From SAR324 cluster bacterium (lineage in GTDB: Bacteria; SAR324; NAC60-12): 64,000 bases of DNA. The notes under the pieces were generated by a model that had not been told where the DNA came from, searched no databases, and was given only the letters and a program-made list of their open reading frames with translations. Positions 9,430 through 18,627 of the stretch are shown here, piece after piece. The translations under genes were made by a program, and so were the position numbers. The DNA is taken from NCBI GenBank assembly GCA_015232315.1, contig JADFZZ010000004.1, positions 259,644 through 323,643 of the forward strand. The letters are read 5' to 3'. Position 1 is the first letter of the stretch. Every line of letters begins with the position of its first letter.

Positions 9430-9775
9430 GGCTCATTCGCTCTCATCACACTGATCTATGTCCATGAATAGATCATGTGTGCTGGTTACAAAATAGCATG
9501 TTCTTTTACAATCCGTACTGCGTCACAACAAACTTGACGAAATTAAATACTGCAATAGAAGCGCCATTTTGAAATTCAATGAATTTCAATTGGTTACAAT
9601 CAATATCCGCTTCAGATGTTAACGATGATAGCCGAAAAATCGTCTGGTTTTTATGGAATAAGGTCTGAGTTTTGAGTTCAGGTGATGTCGGAAATCTCAA
9701 TTTTTCAAGGGATTCATGGCGTGCCGTGAATTCGGCTATATAAAATTGAAAATGCTGATTTTTCGGCGGGATTTA
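9430..9775. repeat. Copy A of a ~340-bp diverged direct repeat
   Basis: This non-coding segment aligns by eye along its length with 10385-10730. Shared landmarks in the same order are ATCACACTGA, CATGTGTGC, AATCCGTACT, CTGCAATA, GCCGAAAAATC, GTCGGAA, GGCATGCCGTGA (here GGCGTGCCGTGA), AAAATTGAAA and GATTTTTCGGC. The last motif is the reverse complement of the internal GCCGAAAAATC, so each copy carries an inverted pair about 130 bases apart. A 64-codon minus-strand frame exists here but is not conserved in copy B. Confidence 0.75.
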
Positions 9776-9978
9776 TATTCCACAAGGTCATATTCGAGCA
9801 TTATGGGGGGATTTAGGATGGTTTAACCACTACCGGTGGCATGCCTCTGGTACTTGAATGAGCACCAGCGGTCGGTATCAATCTGAAAACTTTAGTTCGT
9901 AAAGATCCCTCACGTTGTTCTGGATGACAGCGGGCTGACCGTTCTAACTTGGGTTGGTTTATTGAATTGGAAATTAGT
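9776..9978. other. Gene-free gap
   Basis: This stretch lies between repeat copy A and the 3' end of the two-CW gene. It contains short inverted segments around ACCACTACCGGTGG (about 9827-9840) but no gene or clear terminator. Confidence 0.4.
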
Positions 9979-10338
9979 CTAGTCATCGGAGGGTTCCTCG
10001 TCTCCTTTTCTGTATTTAGGGGCTGTTTTTGGATAATAATTTATGTCCCAGATTTGCTCCCCTTTCTCGAAATTAGATTGCTCTCTGGAAACCTTTTTAA
10101 AAAAATCACACTTTTGGCAGTTATCGATTTTTTGGGCGTAGCTTCCTCTTACTTTGCCGCCACAAAGGGTGCCAACAACTGACCAGCAGATCCTCCCACC
10201 ATTTTTTCCGTCATTTATGCCATGCCCAAGATAAATGGTTGATGCGGGACATTCTCCAAGTTCATCAACCTTTTTTCCGCCTCTTTCTCTGCCACATTGA
10301 AAGTGTTGCCAGCAGTTGATCTTGTAAGATTCTTCCAT
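9979..10338 (-). CDS. Two-CW domain protein
   Basis: The 119-residue soluble protein shows the two-CW signature: an N-terminal NCWQHFQCGRERGG, then CPAS, then GINDGKNGGRICW, LCGG and a distal DNCQKC pair. The paired Cys-Trp motifs and spaced Cys residues suggest metal or iron-sulfur binding, but no biochemical role is established for the family. AAAGGA precedes the ATG. A longer paralogue lies at 29589-30191 in the cytochrome/cupredoxin region. The gene is bracketed by two copies of a ~340-bp direct repeat, so it may have been duplicated or inserted as a cassette. Confidence 0.8.
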   Translation of the reverse strand: MEESYKINCWQHFQCGRERGGKKVDELGECPASTIYLGHGINDGKNGGRICWSVVGTLCGGKVRGSYAQKIDNCQKCDFFKKVSREQSNFEKGEQIWDINYYPKTAPKYRKGDEEPSDD

Positions 10339-10384
10339 TTTTCCTTTGATTTTTTGCTAATGATTTCATTGGTTATCGGGAACA

Positions 10385-10730
10385 GGGCTTCTTCACAATC
10401 ATCACACTGAGCTTTGTCACCGGAGACAAAGCATGTGTGCCGTTCACAAAACAGCCTGATTTCTCATAATCCGTACTACACCACAATAAATTTGACGACT
10501 AAATCTGCAATATAAGAGCCATTTTTAAAACACACTAAATTTCATATAGTTACAGTTAGCAGCCCATTTAACGGTTAGCGCGATCTGCCGAAAAATCAGC
10601 CATTTATCATGGGATAACGCCTCTTTTTTGAATTCCGGTAACGTCGGAAGGCTCAATTCCTCAAGGCCGTTCTGGCATGCCGTGACTTTGGCTATTTAAA
10701 ATTGAAAGGGATGATTTTTCGGCAGAATTT
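10385..10730. repeat. Copy B of a ~340-bp diverged direct repeat
   Basis: This is the partner of 9430-9775, in the same orientation and on the other side of the two-CW gene. It retains the inverted GCCGAAAAATC/GATTTTTCGGC pair (near 10588 and 10709). A further GATTTTTCGG occurs at about 10738, next to the end of the kinase-cyclase gene. Confidence 0.75.
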
Positions 10731-10776
10731 CACATTGATTTTTCGGATGTTCTTTTTTTCGACAAGATAACTGTCA

Positions 10777-13700
10777 TCATTTTTCTGTCAGCCGTTCAGA
10801 GCCATTCCAGCTTTCATCAGGAGGTTCCTGTTGATATTTAACGCAACGTGCCAAATAGTTCTGAGAAACAATGTCTTCAGGAAACACGTTCAAACATTCC
10901 TCAAACAGCCGCCGGGCTTCGTTCCATTTCCTGGAAAGATAGAGCTTTAGTCCTTCCCGGTATGGTTTCAGGATTCTTGTTTTCTTCTCCCGAAGGGTGT
11001 TTTCATTGGCATTGAATATCTCATAAATGGTAATGGATTGTTCTTTTCCAAGAACCTTTACAAGGTCGAGTTCCCGCCAAAGAAGCCCTTCCTCATGTTG
11101 AACAAAATTCCACGTCTGGTCAGAAATAATGATTTGTGCGTGATACTTTTTAGTCAATCCTTCCAGTCGGGATGCTAAATTCACGGTATCCCCCAAGACA
11201 GTAGAATCCATGCGATCCTGAGCACCTACAGTTCCAATAATGACCGGGCCGCTATGAATTCCAATTCCCGTCGCGACGGGCGGAATTCCCAGTATTTGGC
11301 GTTGCTGATTGTAGGCCGTCAATACGTCCTGCATGCCGATGGCCGCCTTTACGGCTGAAATAGCTTCCACGGCGTCATTCTGACCGGGAAAATCAAACAA
11401 GGCCATGATGGCGTCGCCAATGAACTTATCAATGAATCCATTATTTTCGTGGATGGGGATCGTCATTTTTTTGAAATAGTCATTGAGAAAATTCAGCAAT
11501 TCCTGTGGCGACATCATTTCAGAGAGAGACGTGAAACCCCGGATATCTGAAAACAGAATGGTAATGGTTTCATGCTCCGCTTTGCCCAATTCAATATTTT
11601 CAATCCCCTCGCTTGCGATTCTTCGAAGAAACTGATTGGGGACGAATTTTTTAAAGGTAACAAGGAATGCTTCTTCTTTTTTAAGGAGTTCCTTCAGACT
11701 TTCGATGGAGTTCTGAAGTTGCAGGTGAAGATTGATCCGACTCAACAATTCAGCTTTATGAAAAGGTTTGGTCAGATAGTCGTTGGCACCACTGTCGAAC
11801 CCTTTGACCAGATCACTGACCTGATTTTTGGCGGTGAGCATCAGAATGGGGAGTTGAGCGGGCGGGTGGTTCTGACGGAGTTTGAGCGCCACTTCATACC
11901 CATTCATACGTGGCATCATCAAATCAAGCAGAACAAGATCCGGATGTTCACTATGAAAAAGTTCGAGGGCTTCAAAACCATCCTGTGCAGTCAAAACCCG
12001 ATAATTGTTTAATTGCAGATGATTTTGCAAAACCTTGATATTGATTGGTTCATCATCCACGACCAGAATGGTTTTCGCTTTGAGTTTATTGTCCTGTTGA
12101 TTTTCCAGAGGCATTAATTCATTCAACGAGAGTGAATGATCATCCTGCTCCCACGAATTAAAACGGATGTGTGCCTGTTTTGCATGAAGACTCTGTTGAT
12201 CTGCGGCTTTTGCCGGAAGGGAGAGATCTTCCGCATAAACGGGTAAATCAAACCAAAAGATTGAGCCTTGACCGGGCGTACTATCCACCAGGATTTTCCC
12301 GCCATGCGCTTCCACCAGTTTTCGCGTGATGCTAAGTCCCAGACCTGTCCCGCCATATTCTCTGGAGGTCGAACCATCGGCCTGTTCAAATACCTCAAAG
12401 ATGCGTTCCTGTTGGTCTGACTGTATTCCGATTCCAGTATCAGAAACCGAGAGCCAAATGCGTGATTCCTGCTGTTCAGCCTTGAGCAGAATTTCTCCCT
12501 GATGCGTAAATTTGATGGCATTCCCGATCAGATTCATAAAAATTTGCTGTAGCCGATTTTCATCCGCATAAACAAAGGGCAGTGTGTCAGGAATCTCCGT
12601 GCGCAGGATAATCTGTTTTTTACCTAGCAACGTAGAGGCGATTTTCAAAACCACTTCCGTAATACTTTTCAGATCCACAGGACGGAATTGCAGTTGCAGT
12701 TCATGATTTTTCATTTTGGAAAAATCCAGAATGTCATTGACCAGGTTGGCCAGACGTTTCCCGCTCTGAATAATGAGTTCCAGATTCTCGGAAGTGGCTT
12801 TGGAAAGTTTTCCAGTGGCGCCATCCACCAGCGATTCCGCCAACCCGATAATTCCGTTGAGGGGCGTTCTCAATTCATGAGACGTATTGGCCAAAAACTC
12901 ATCTTTAAGCTTGTCCACCCGTTTCAGATTTTCCACGGACTGATGTTCGGCTTTCAGCACTTCCTGCTGGGCTTCCAACAGTTTTTGCTGGGCGACAAAA
13001 CGTTCCTTTTTCATCGTATTAACGCGATCGGCCAATCCAAAGGAGAGAAATATCACCTCAAGGGCTGAGCCAATATGGGGTCCATAATTGGTTATGAACA
13101 TCATGGGGAGTATACCGAAACTCCTCAGAGCGGAGGCTAAACCGCCCAACAGGAACAGTGAAAAGGAGAGAAGAAAAAAACGTGCGGGACGACTTCCCTT
13201 GAGAACGGCCAGGAATGAAACCCAAAGGATGATCACATAGGAGTTCATTGCGCTTAATACCACCAGACTACCACTGGTGACTGTATTGACAAAGAGGGAA
13301 AGAGGCATCAGTCCTGCTAAAATAACGGATAAAAAAATCAGTAGCTTATCCCATCCGTGTAATATTTTTGCCGAGTCCACAAAGCTACGGAAAAAACTGA
13401 TTCCCCAAAAACCCGTAAAAGCCAGAAAGAAGGGCAGACTCTTGTTGGTCCAGGAAGGAGAGTCCGGCCATAAATAGCGATAGGCCAGACCATTATAAAC
13501 CATTTGATAAAGAAGCAATCCGGCAGTATGGAGCACATAATACAAATAACTCCGATCACGAATTACTGTAAAAAGAAACAGATTATAAATCAGCATGACC
13601 AGGATCATTCCATAATAAAGTCCCAATCCGGAATGTTCCTCAGTGGAATTTTCCAGAAAGGTTTCTGGATTCCACAACTTGAAACTCATTTGCATGGAAC

Positions 13701-14241
13701 TCTCCGATTTGACCCGGATATAGAGTGTTTGAACATGCTGAGAAGGCAAAGACAACGGGAAGATAATATTTCGATGTTTAACATCGCGTTGCTCAAAAGG
13801 ATACTGATCGCCAGCGGTATATTTCAGAAATGTTCCATCTACCTGCTGAATAAAAAGACTGACATGATCAATAATCGGGAAGGCCTGTTCAAGATACCAC
13901 ATGGTGCTTGATGGCAGAGGATTCAAAACCTGAAGGTATGCCCAATACACGGAATGTGTATTCCCGAAATTTGGAGCATCCAGGGAACCACTTTGAAAAC
14001 TTGATGAAAATTCGGAACTGGAAACCTGTTCAATAGTCAGTTGTCCATCCACATCTTCCAGAAATTCCATATGTTTTCCCAGTGGATATACTCCCTGGGA
14101 CGGGTTGAGTAACAGGGGGGTCGCGGCATAAATCAGGATAGGGTTCATGAGGATCAAGACACAAAAAAACGAGATCATCCTCCTTATTTCTTGAAACCTG
14201 TTCAACAGGGTATTCCTGATATAAATGTAACGACGAAGCAT
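10777..14241 (-). CDS. 7TMR-DISM hybrid histidine kinase with receiver and adenylate/guanylate cyclase domains
   Basis: The 1154-residue product has, in order: a signal-anchor; a 7TMR-DISMED2 periplasmic domain (~50-195); seven membrane helices (~205-405); a coiled coil; HisKA with SHELRTPLNG (His ~455); HATPase with NLIGNAIKFT, DTGIGI and GTGLGLS; a receiver with VVDDEP, LLDLMMP and LTKPF; and a class III cyclase (~890-1070). A short TPR-like tail ends it. The cyclase keeps both metal Asp residues (FSDIRGF, FIGDAIM) and has the Lys/Asp pattern typical of ATP specificity, so cAMP is the likely product. It lies 85 bases downstream of the chemosensory operon in the same direction. The start is uncertain: no good ribosome site precedes 14241, while GGAGG directly abuts an in-frame ATG at 14178. 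Confidence 0.88.
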   Translation of the reverse strand: MLRRYIYIRNTLLNRFQEIRRMISFFCVLILMNPILIYAATPLLLNPSQGVYPLGKHMEFLEDVDGQLTIEQVSSSEFSSSFQSGSLDAPNFGNTHSVYWAYLQVLNPLPSSTMWYLEQAFPIIDHVSLFIQQVDGTFLKYTAGDQYPFEQRDVKHRNIIFPLSLPSQHVQTLYIRVKSESSMQMSFKLWNPETFLENSTEEHSGLGLYYGMILVMLIYNLFLFTVIRDRSYLYYVLHTAGLLLYQMVYNGLAYRYLWPDSPSWTNKSLPFFLAFTGFWGISFFRSFVDSAKILHGWDKLLIFLSVILAGLMPLSLFVNTVTSGSLVVLSAMNSYVIILWVSFLAVLKGSRPARFFLLSFSLFLLGGLASALRSFGILPMMFITNYGPHIGSALEVIFLSFGLADRVNTMKKERFVAQQKLLEAQQEVLKAEHQSVENLKRVDKLKDEFLANTSHELRTPLNGIIGLAESLVDGATGKLSKATSENLELIIQSGKRLANLVNDILDFSKMKNHELQLQFRPVDLKSITEVVLKIASTLLGKKQIILRTEIPDTLPFVYADENRLQQIFMNLIGNAIKFTHQGEILLKAEQQESRIWLSVSDTGIGIQSDQQERIFEVFEQADGSTSREYGGTGLGLSITRKLVEAHGGKILVDSTPGQGSIFWFDLPVYAEDLSLPAKAADQQSLHAKQAHIRFNSWEQDDHSLSLNELMPLENQQDNKLKAKTILVVDDEPINIKVLQNHLQLNNYRVLTAQDGFEALELFHSEHPDLVLLDLMMPRMNGYEVALKLRQNHPPAQLPILMLTAKNQVSDLVKGFDSGANDYLTKPFHKAELLSRINLHLQLQNSIESLKELLKKEEAFLVTFKKFVPNQFLRRIASEGIENIELGKAEHETITILFSDIRGFTSLSEMMSPQELLNFLNDYFKKMTIPIHENNGFIDKFIGDAIMALFDFPGQNDAVEAISAVKAAIGMQDVLTAYNQQRQILGIPPVATGIGIHSGPVIIGTVGAQDRMDSTVLGDTVNLASRLEGLTKKYHAQIIISDQTWNFVQHEEGLLWRELDLVKVLGKEQSITIYEIFNANENTLREKKTRILKPYREGLKLYLSRKWNEARRLFEECLNVFPEDIVSQNYLARCVKYQQEPPDESWNGSERLTEK

Positions 14242-14326
14242 ATTCAGAGGATAAACGAAGGAGTCAAAAATGACAGGATTCCATAAAACCAGATCTGATA
14301 AAGTTGTTTGAATGGGACTGGATGTA

Positions 14327-15208
14327 CTAAGGACATGAGACCAGGATGATTGAAATTTTTAATTGATGATGGGGAGCTGAAACAAACAGACATTGTTTGT
14401 TATCAAGGGGGATTTGTTCCTTCAATTTTTTTCCGGCCAGAATAGCGGATTTCCATTTTATAAATTCCGAATAAATGGGGGAGAAGTATTGTTTGGGGTC
14501 CTCTTGTGCTGATTCGGAAAGATCATGTTTCAGTTGGAGCGATATTGTTTTGACTGAATCAGCGAGTACCAGACCTGTATCATCCATTACAATCAATCTT
14601 TTGTTTTCGAGAAATGTGAGCAACTGATCGATGTATTCTCCCAGATATCTTTCATAGTGCAGGAATGCGGGGATGCTGCCATTTGAAAGAACCACAGGTG
14701 TCGAATAGGCGACAACCCAACGGTGAGAGTCGTGAGATATATAGGCACTCTGAATACGTACTTCCTGATCCTTGAGTTTGAATGATGGTTCATAAAAAGG
14801 ATTATCGCCTTCCTCCAGGGATAATTCGTCATTGGTCGCGATTTTATTTCCTGAAATTCTCATAATTTCGGGAGTAATGACTTTCCCATCAGGCAGTGTG
14901 ACTGGTCTGCTTATCAGACACATTTCATCCATGTTGAATCTGGAATGAGTGTATAAACTTAGTTTTTGAATGCTCGCCAACGCCTGTTTTCTTTTCGGGG
15001 GATCGTTTTCATATTCAAAATATTCTTCAAAACCGGAATCATTGCGTACGGTAAGTAACTCATTCGCATAACGCAGGTGAATTCGGTCAAGAGTGCGCAT
15101 CTTTTTATCGAGCATTGTTTCAAGCGCTTCATATGAATTAGCAAAAGCATAAGCCGGGAATAGACAGAATCCTGCCAATACATATTTTATGAAGCGTTTC
15201 TTAAACAT
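14327..15208 (-). CDS. Free-standing periplasmic Cache-like sensor domain protein
   Basis: The 293-residue product has a signal peptide with a likely cleavage after AYAFA (~residue 23) and no second membrane helix, so it should be secreted to the periplasm. Its body is clearly related to the periplasmic domain of the operon's first receptor (25219-27342). Shared segments include PFYEPSFKLK against PFFEPSFNLK, a W-V-(V/F)-A-Y-(S/T)-TP-(V/I)-(V/I)-L stretch, and a following PAF-(L/F)-H-(Y/F)-E segment. It lacks HAMP and signalling domains. It could bind the same ligand class as a co-receptor, buffer or decoy. It is the next-to-last gene before the kinase-cyclase, 64 bases after the degenerate CheA gene. 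Confidence 0.8.
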   Translation of the reverse strand: MFKKRFIKYVLAGFCLFPAYAFANSYEALETMLDKKMRTLDRIHLRYANELLTVRNDSGFEEYFEYENDPPKRKQALASIQKLSLYTHSRFNMDEMCLISRPVTLPDGKVITPEIMRISGNKIATNDELSLEEGDNPFYEPSFKLKDQEVRIQSAYISHDSHRWVVAYSTPVVLSNGSIPAFLHYERYLGEYIDQLLTFLENKRLIVMDDTGLVLADSVKTISLQLKHDLSESAQEDPKQYFSPIYSEFIKWKSAILAGKKLKEQIPLDNKQCLFVSAPHHQLKISIILVSCP

Positions 15209-15272
15209 TATACACCATTGGGTTAAAGGTTTCTGCAGCTTAAAGAGAAGGGATCACAACTTGGGTTAAATG

Positions 15273-17549
15273 CTAGTCCTGCAAATATCGCGTCAGTTCG
15301 GCCACATCCAAAACAAGCGATACACCGCCATGTCCCATGATCGCGCCTCCGGCAATGCCCCGGTGTTTCAAGTGGTCTCCCATTTTGTCAATTTGCAGGT
15401 CTTTCACGACTACCTGTGCTTTTCCCAGCAAACAATCAACCATCAACGCAAATTGATGGTGTCGGTATTCCACCACAATCAAAATCGATTCTTCCGGTTT
15501 TATACATTGAGAAGATGTGTCAAAAATTTCATAAAGACGTACAACTCGTAACATGTGATTGTTGTAGCGTATGACTTCTTTGTGATTTGCTGTAAACACC
15601 TGCCCTGATTTCGGCTGAAAGGCTGTTTTCATAAATTCCATTGGCAGAATGTATTCCTCATTCCCCACTTTGGTATTGATGCCTTCAATAATCAGGAAAC
15701 TACTGGACGCCGGCATCCTGATATGAAAGGTGGTGCCCTTTTCAGGGGTTGTCTCTACGAAAAAATAGCCATTGGCCGATTCAATCAGTTGTTTTATCTG
15801 ACTCAACCCCATGTCGGGCAAAGAGTCTGTCAATGTTGAGGACTCCGTAAAAAATCCTGATAATAAAAGACAGTTTTGCAGTTCTTCTTCAGTGTAGCGA
15901 TCCAGTTCCGCAGAGGGAACCAGTTCCGTTTCCAGAACACGGTGTTTAATCTCAGCCATTGAGATTCCGTTTCCATCATCTGAAATCCGGAAATGCACCC
16001 AGTCATCTTCATCAGAAAAAGCTTCAATCTGCACACTTCCTTTGAGCAACTTGCCTTTGCTTCTGCGTTCCATCGGTGATTCAATGCCATATTCCACCGC
16101 ATGGGCTACAAGATAGAACAGGGGTCGTTCCAACAAATCATGAATACTCTTGTCAATTCTGATTTGACCTCCACGAATCGCCACATCGATCTGTTTTCCC
16201 AATTTATCAGCAACACTGCGCGCGAATCCGGGCAACTTGATAAAAAGGCCTTCCATCGGAATCAGTCTGATTTTCAGCAGACTAGAGATCATTTTCTGGG
16301 AAAGGAGATTGAAAGTCTGGTTTGCCTGTTTGAACCGTTCATGAAGTTCTCTTTCCACGTCAGTCTTGCTCATGGCATTACTGACATATTGAAACATGTC
16401 TGAAACAACAACCAGTTCACCCACAAAATGCATAAACCCATCGATTTCTTCTTCCGCGACACGCATCGTTTTATGTTCTGTCTGAGTGCCGGTGATGGAA
16501 TGCCCCTTCAAAACGCCTGATTGGGATGAAACATTAGAAAAATGAGCCAGTGCCGGCTGGAAAATATTCTTCAATTCCGTCCTGAACTCAGGGACAAATT
16601 TTTGAACACCTGACACCACCTGATCCAGTTTGAGTTCCAGAATCCGAATGATATTCAGTGCTTCACCTGAAATTTTCGGTTTTACGCACACAACCGCGTC
16701 TTTCATTCGTTGCGCGGTACTGACAGGTAAAAATTCTTCTGAGGGACGAAACAGAATATCACGGATCGTGCTGATTTCACCTGAAACATCGATATCCTTA
16801 AAGAAAAAATCAGCGGATTTTCGAAAATTGGATGTTCTGGATGCGGATTGCGAAACAATATTCAATCGAATGATATTATTATGCAGAATTTTGAAATCCC
16901 GATGATTCTTTGTGCTTTCTGGAATCCCTGACTCAAACTCATGAAAAGATTGGATGAAGTTTGGCGCTGTTTTTTCCAGGCTATCGGTCACCAGAATTCC
17001 CAGATGCCGTGCCTGTGCCTCAAGTTTTTGAAACGCGTTAGAACCTTTGACAGATTCAGGCAAGTGGGCGGTCAGAGCATTGAACGCATTGAAAGAAATG
17101 AAGGCTTCCTCTCTCAATCCTCGTTTCTGTTGGCTGAGTTGATCAATCTTGAGCAAAAGTTGATTGAATGATTCCGTATCACGAACTTCGATACGTTCAT
17201 GTTTGAATGTTTCCGCGATATGTTTGAGTCCATTCAATCCACTGATGAGCGTTGAAATCACCATGGAAGACGCTGGAATTTCCTGCTTTGAAATCATTTG
17301 CAGAATAGTGCCCGTTGAGTGAGCCAACTTCTGAAAAAAAACGAGTTGAAAAAATCCGGCCGCATCTCTCATTGAAAAAAAGGAATCAAGAATTTTCCCC
17401 AATATTTCTATGTCTGAATCATACTTTTCAAATTCCAGAAGAAGATTTCCCAACTGATTCAGATTTTCAGCGGAATCCTCCAGAAATTCAAGCAGACTTT
17501 GAAGATCTATAGTGATGTCGGTTGAGGATGTCGGTTGTTCAGATATCAA
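15273..17549 (-). CDS. Degenerate CheA paralogue (probable pseudokinase)
   Basis: The 758-residue product starts at a TTG with GAGG six bases upstream and only 12 bases after cheB. It has CheA order: P1/Hpt-like region (~15-110), linker, P3 dimerisation (VGELVVVSDM, ~375), P4 ATPase-like (~480-610) and P5/CheW-like C-terminus (~615-755). Compared with the operon's true CheA, the Hpt core FHSLKG reads FFSMRD, so the phospho-acceptor His is Phe58. The N-box RNAIDHG reads AHAVEYG, losing the Mg-binding Asn. The GRGVGM glycine loop reads LPDMGL. DDGNGI of G1 remains. It probably cannot autophosphorylate but may dimerise with CheA and bind receptors through P5. Confidence 0.85.
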   Translation of the reverse strand: MISEQPTSSTDITIDLQSLLEFLEDSAENLNQLGNLLLEFEKYDSDIEILGKILDSFFSMRDAAGFFQLVFFQKLAHSTGTILQMISKQEIPASSMVISTLISGLNGLKHIAETFKHERIEVRDTESFNQLLLKIDQLSQQKRGLREEAFISFNAFNALTAHLPESVKGSNAFQKLEAQARHLGILVTDSLEKTAPNFIQSFHEFESGIPESTKNHRDFKILHNNIIRLNIVSQSASRTSNFRKSADFFFKDIDVSGEISTIRDILFRPSEEFLPVSTAQRMKDAVVCVKPKISGEALNIIRILELKLDQVVSGVQKFVPEFRTELKNIFQPALAHFSNVSSQSGVLKGHSITGTQTEHKTMRVAEEEIDGFMHFVGELVVVSDMFQYVSNAMSKTDVERELHERFKQANQTFNLLSQKMISSLLKIRLIPMEGLFIKLPGFARSVADKLGKQIDVAIRGGQIRIDKSIHDLLERPLFYLVAHAVEYGIESPMERRSKGKLLKGSVQIEAFSDEDDWVHFRISDDGNGISMAEIKHRVLETELVPSAELDRYTEEELQNCLLLSGFFTESSTLTDSLPDMGLSQIKQLIESANGYFFVETTPEKGTTFHIRMPASSSFLIIEGINTKVGNEEYILPMEFMKTAFQPKSGQVFTANHKEVIRYNNHMLRVVRLYEIFDTSSQCIKPEESILIVVEYRHHQFALMVDCLLGKAQVVVKDLQIDKMGDHLKHRGIAGGAIMGHGGVSLVLDVAELTRYLQD

Positions 17550-17561
17550 ATTGTCCTCATT

Positions 17562-18590
17562 TCATAAAAATGAAACCAGTTTATGAGGAATGTTATCCAG
17601 CGAAATCAGAAATTCAGCCCCCCCTGATTTGTAAGCTTCACAAGGCATGCCAAAAACCACGCAGGATTTTTCATCCTGAGCCATGGTGCGAGCACCCGCA
17701 CGACGCATGGACAGCATTCCCGCCGCACCATCATTGCCCATTCCGGTCAGGATAATACCAATCGCATTGGCTCCGGCAAAACGGGCCACAGAATCAAAAA
17801 GTACATCCACAGAAGGGCAATGACCACTCACTTTCTCTCCAGGTTCACAATGGACCAGATAGACCCCTCCTGAGCGTTTTACAGTCATCTGCAAATTACC
17901 TGGCGCAAGCAAAGCCTGTCCCGGCATGATCCTGTCTCCATGTTTGGCTTCCTTGACTTTAATCGCGCATTGTTCATTGAGACGTTCCGCATAGGTTTGT
18001 GTGAATCCCGGGGGCATATGCTGCACAATCACGATTCCGGGCAAGGTGGCTGGCAACTGGGTCAGAATCCTGGAAATTGCCTGCACCCCGCCTGTGGAAG
18101 CGCCAATGGCAATCACTTTATCAGTGGAAGTACTCAGGGCTGTGTCCATGCGTACTTTGGCAGGTGTCGGAGTGCGCTGCTTCCAGTGACTGACATCTGT
18201 CATTGAGGCCTGTTTTACTTTTTGGCGAATGTCCTCCAGCATGATTTCCAACCCACGAGCCACATCAGAGCTGGGTTTTGTCACAAAATCCACCGCACCG
18301 GCTTCCAAAGCCTCCATGGTGATGCGTTTCCCTTTTTCGGTCAAGGCACTGACCACCACCACCGGCAGAGGATACTGAGGCATCATATACCGCAAAAACT
18401 GCACGCCATCCATGCGTGGCATTTCAATATCCAGTGTGAGCACATCCGGACGAAGTTTTGCGATTTTTTCTCTGGCGACATAAGGATCAGGAGCAGACCC
18501 CACCACCTGAATTTCCGGATCACGCGCAAGTCCTTCACTTAAAATATCACGCACCAGCGCTGAATCATCAATGACAAGTACCTTGATCAT
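17562..18590 (-). CDS. cheB: CheB protein-glutamate methylesterase/deamidase
   Basis: The 342-residue product has an N-terminal receiver (VIDDSALVRD; phospho-Asp in LTLDIEMPRMDG, ~54; Lys in VTKPSS) and a C-terminal methylesterase domain. Catalytic Ser lies in IGASTGG (~163), His in QHMPPGFT and Asp in TGMGNDGAAG. Once phosphorylated by CheA it removes methyl groups from receptor glutamates, providing adaptation. GGAAAG precedes the ATG. Being the only complete receiver protein in the operon, it is the one obvious CheA phosphotransfer target here. The downstream degenerate cheA begins 12 bases after it. Confidence 0.95.
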   Translation of the reverse strand: MIKVLVIDDSALVRDILSEGLARDPEIQVVGSAPDPYVAREKIAKLRPDVLTLDIEMPRMDGVQFLRYMMPQYPLPVVVVSALTEKGKRITMEALEAGAVDFVTKPSSDVARGLEIMLEDIRQKVKQASMTDVSHWKQRTPTPAKVRMDTALSTSTDKVIAIGASTGGVQAISRILTQLPATLPGIVIVQHMPPGFTQTYAERLNEQCAIKVKEAKHGDRIMPGQALLAPGNLQMTVKRSGGVYLVHCEPGEKVSGHCPSVDVLFDSVARFAGANAIGIILTGMGNDGAAGMLSMRRAGARTMAQDEKSCVVFGMPCEAYKSGGAEFLISLDNIPHKLVSFL

Positions 18591-18627
18591 AATACTTTCC
18601 CTGGTTTTTGTTTAATTTGAGAAAAAA

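Noticed and set aside
9506..9700. 64-codon minus-strand frame in repeat copy A
   Set aside because: The same frame is broken in repeat copy B, so it is not under protein-level selection.
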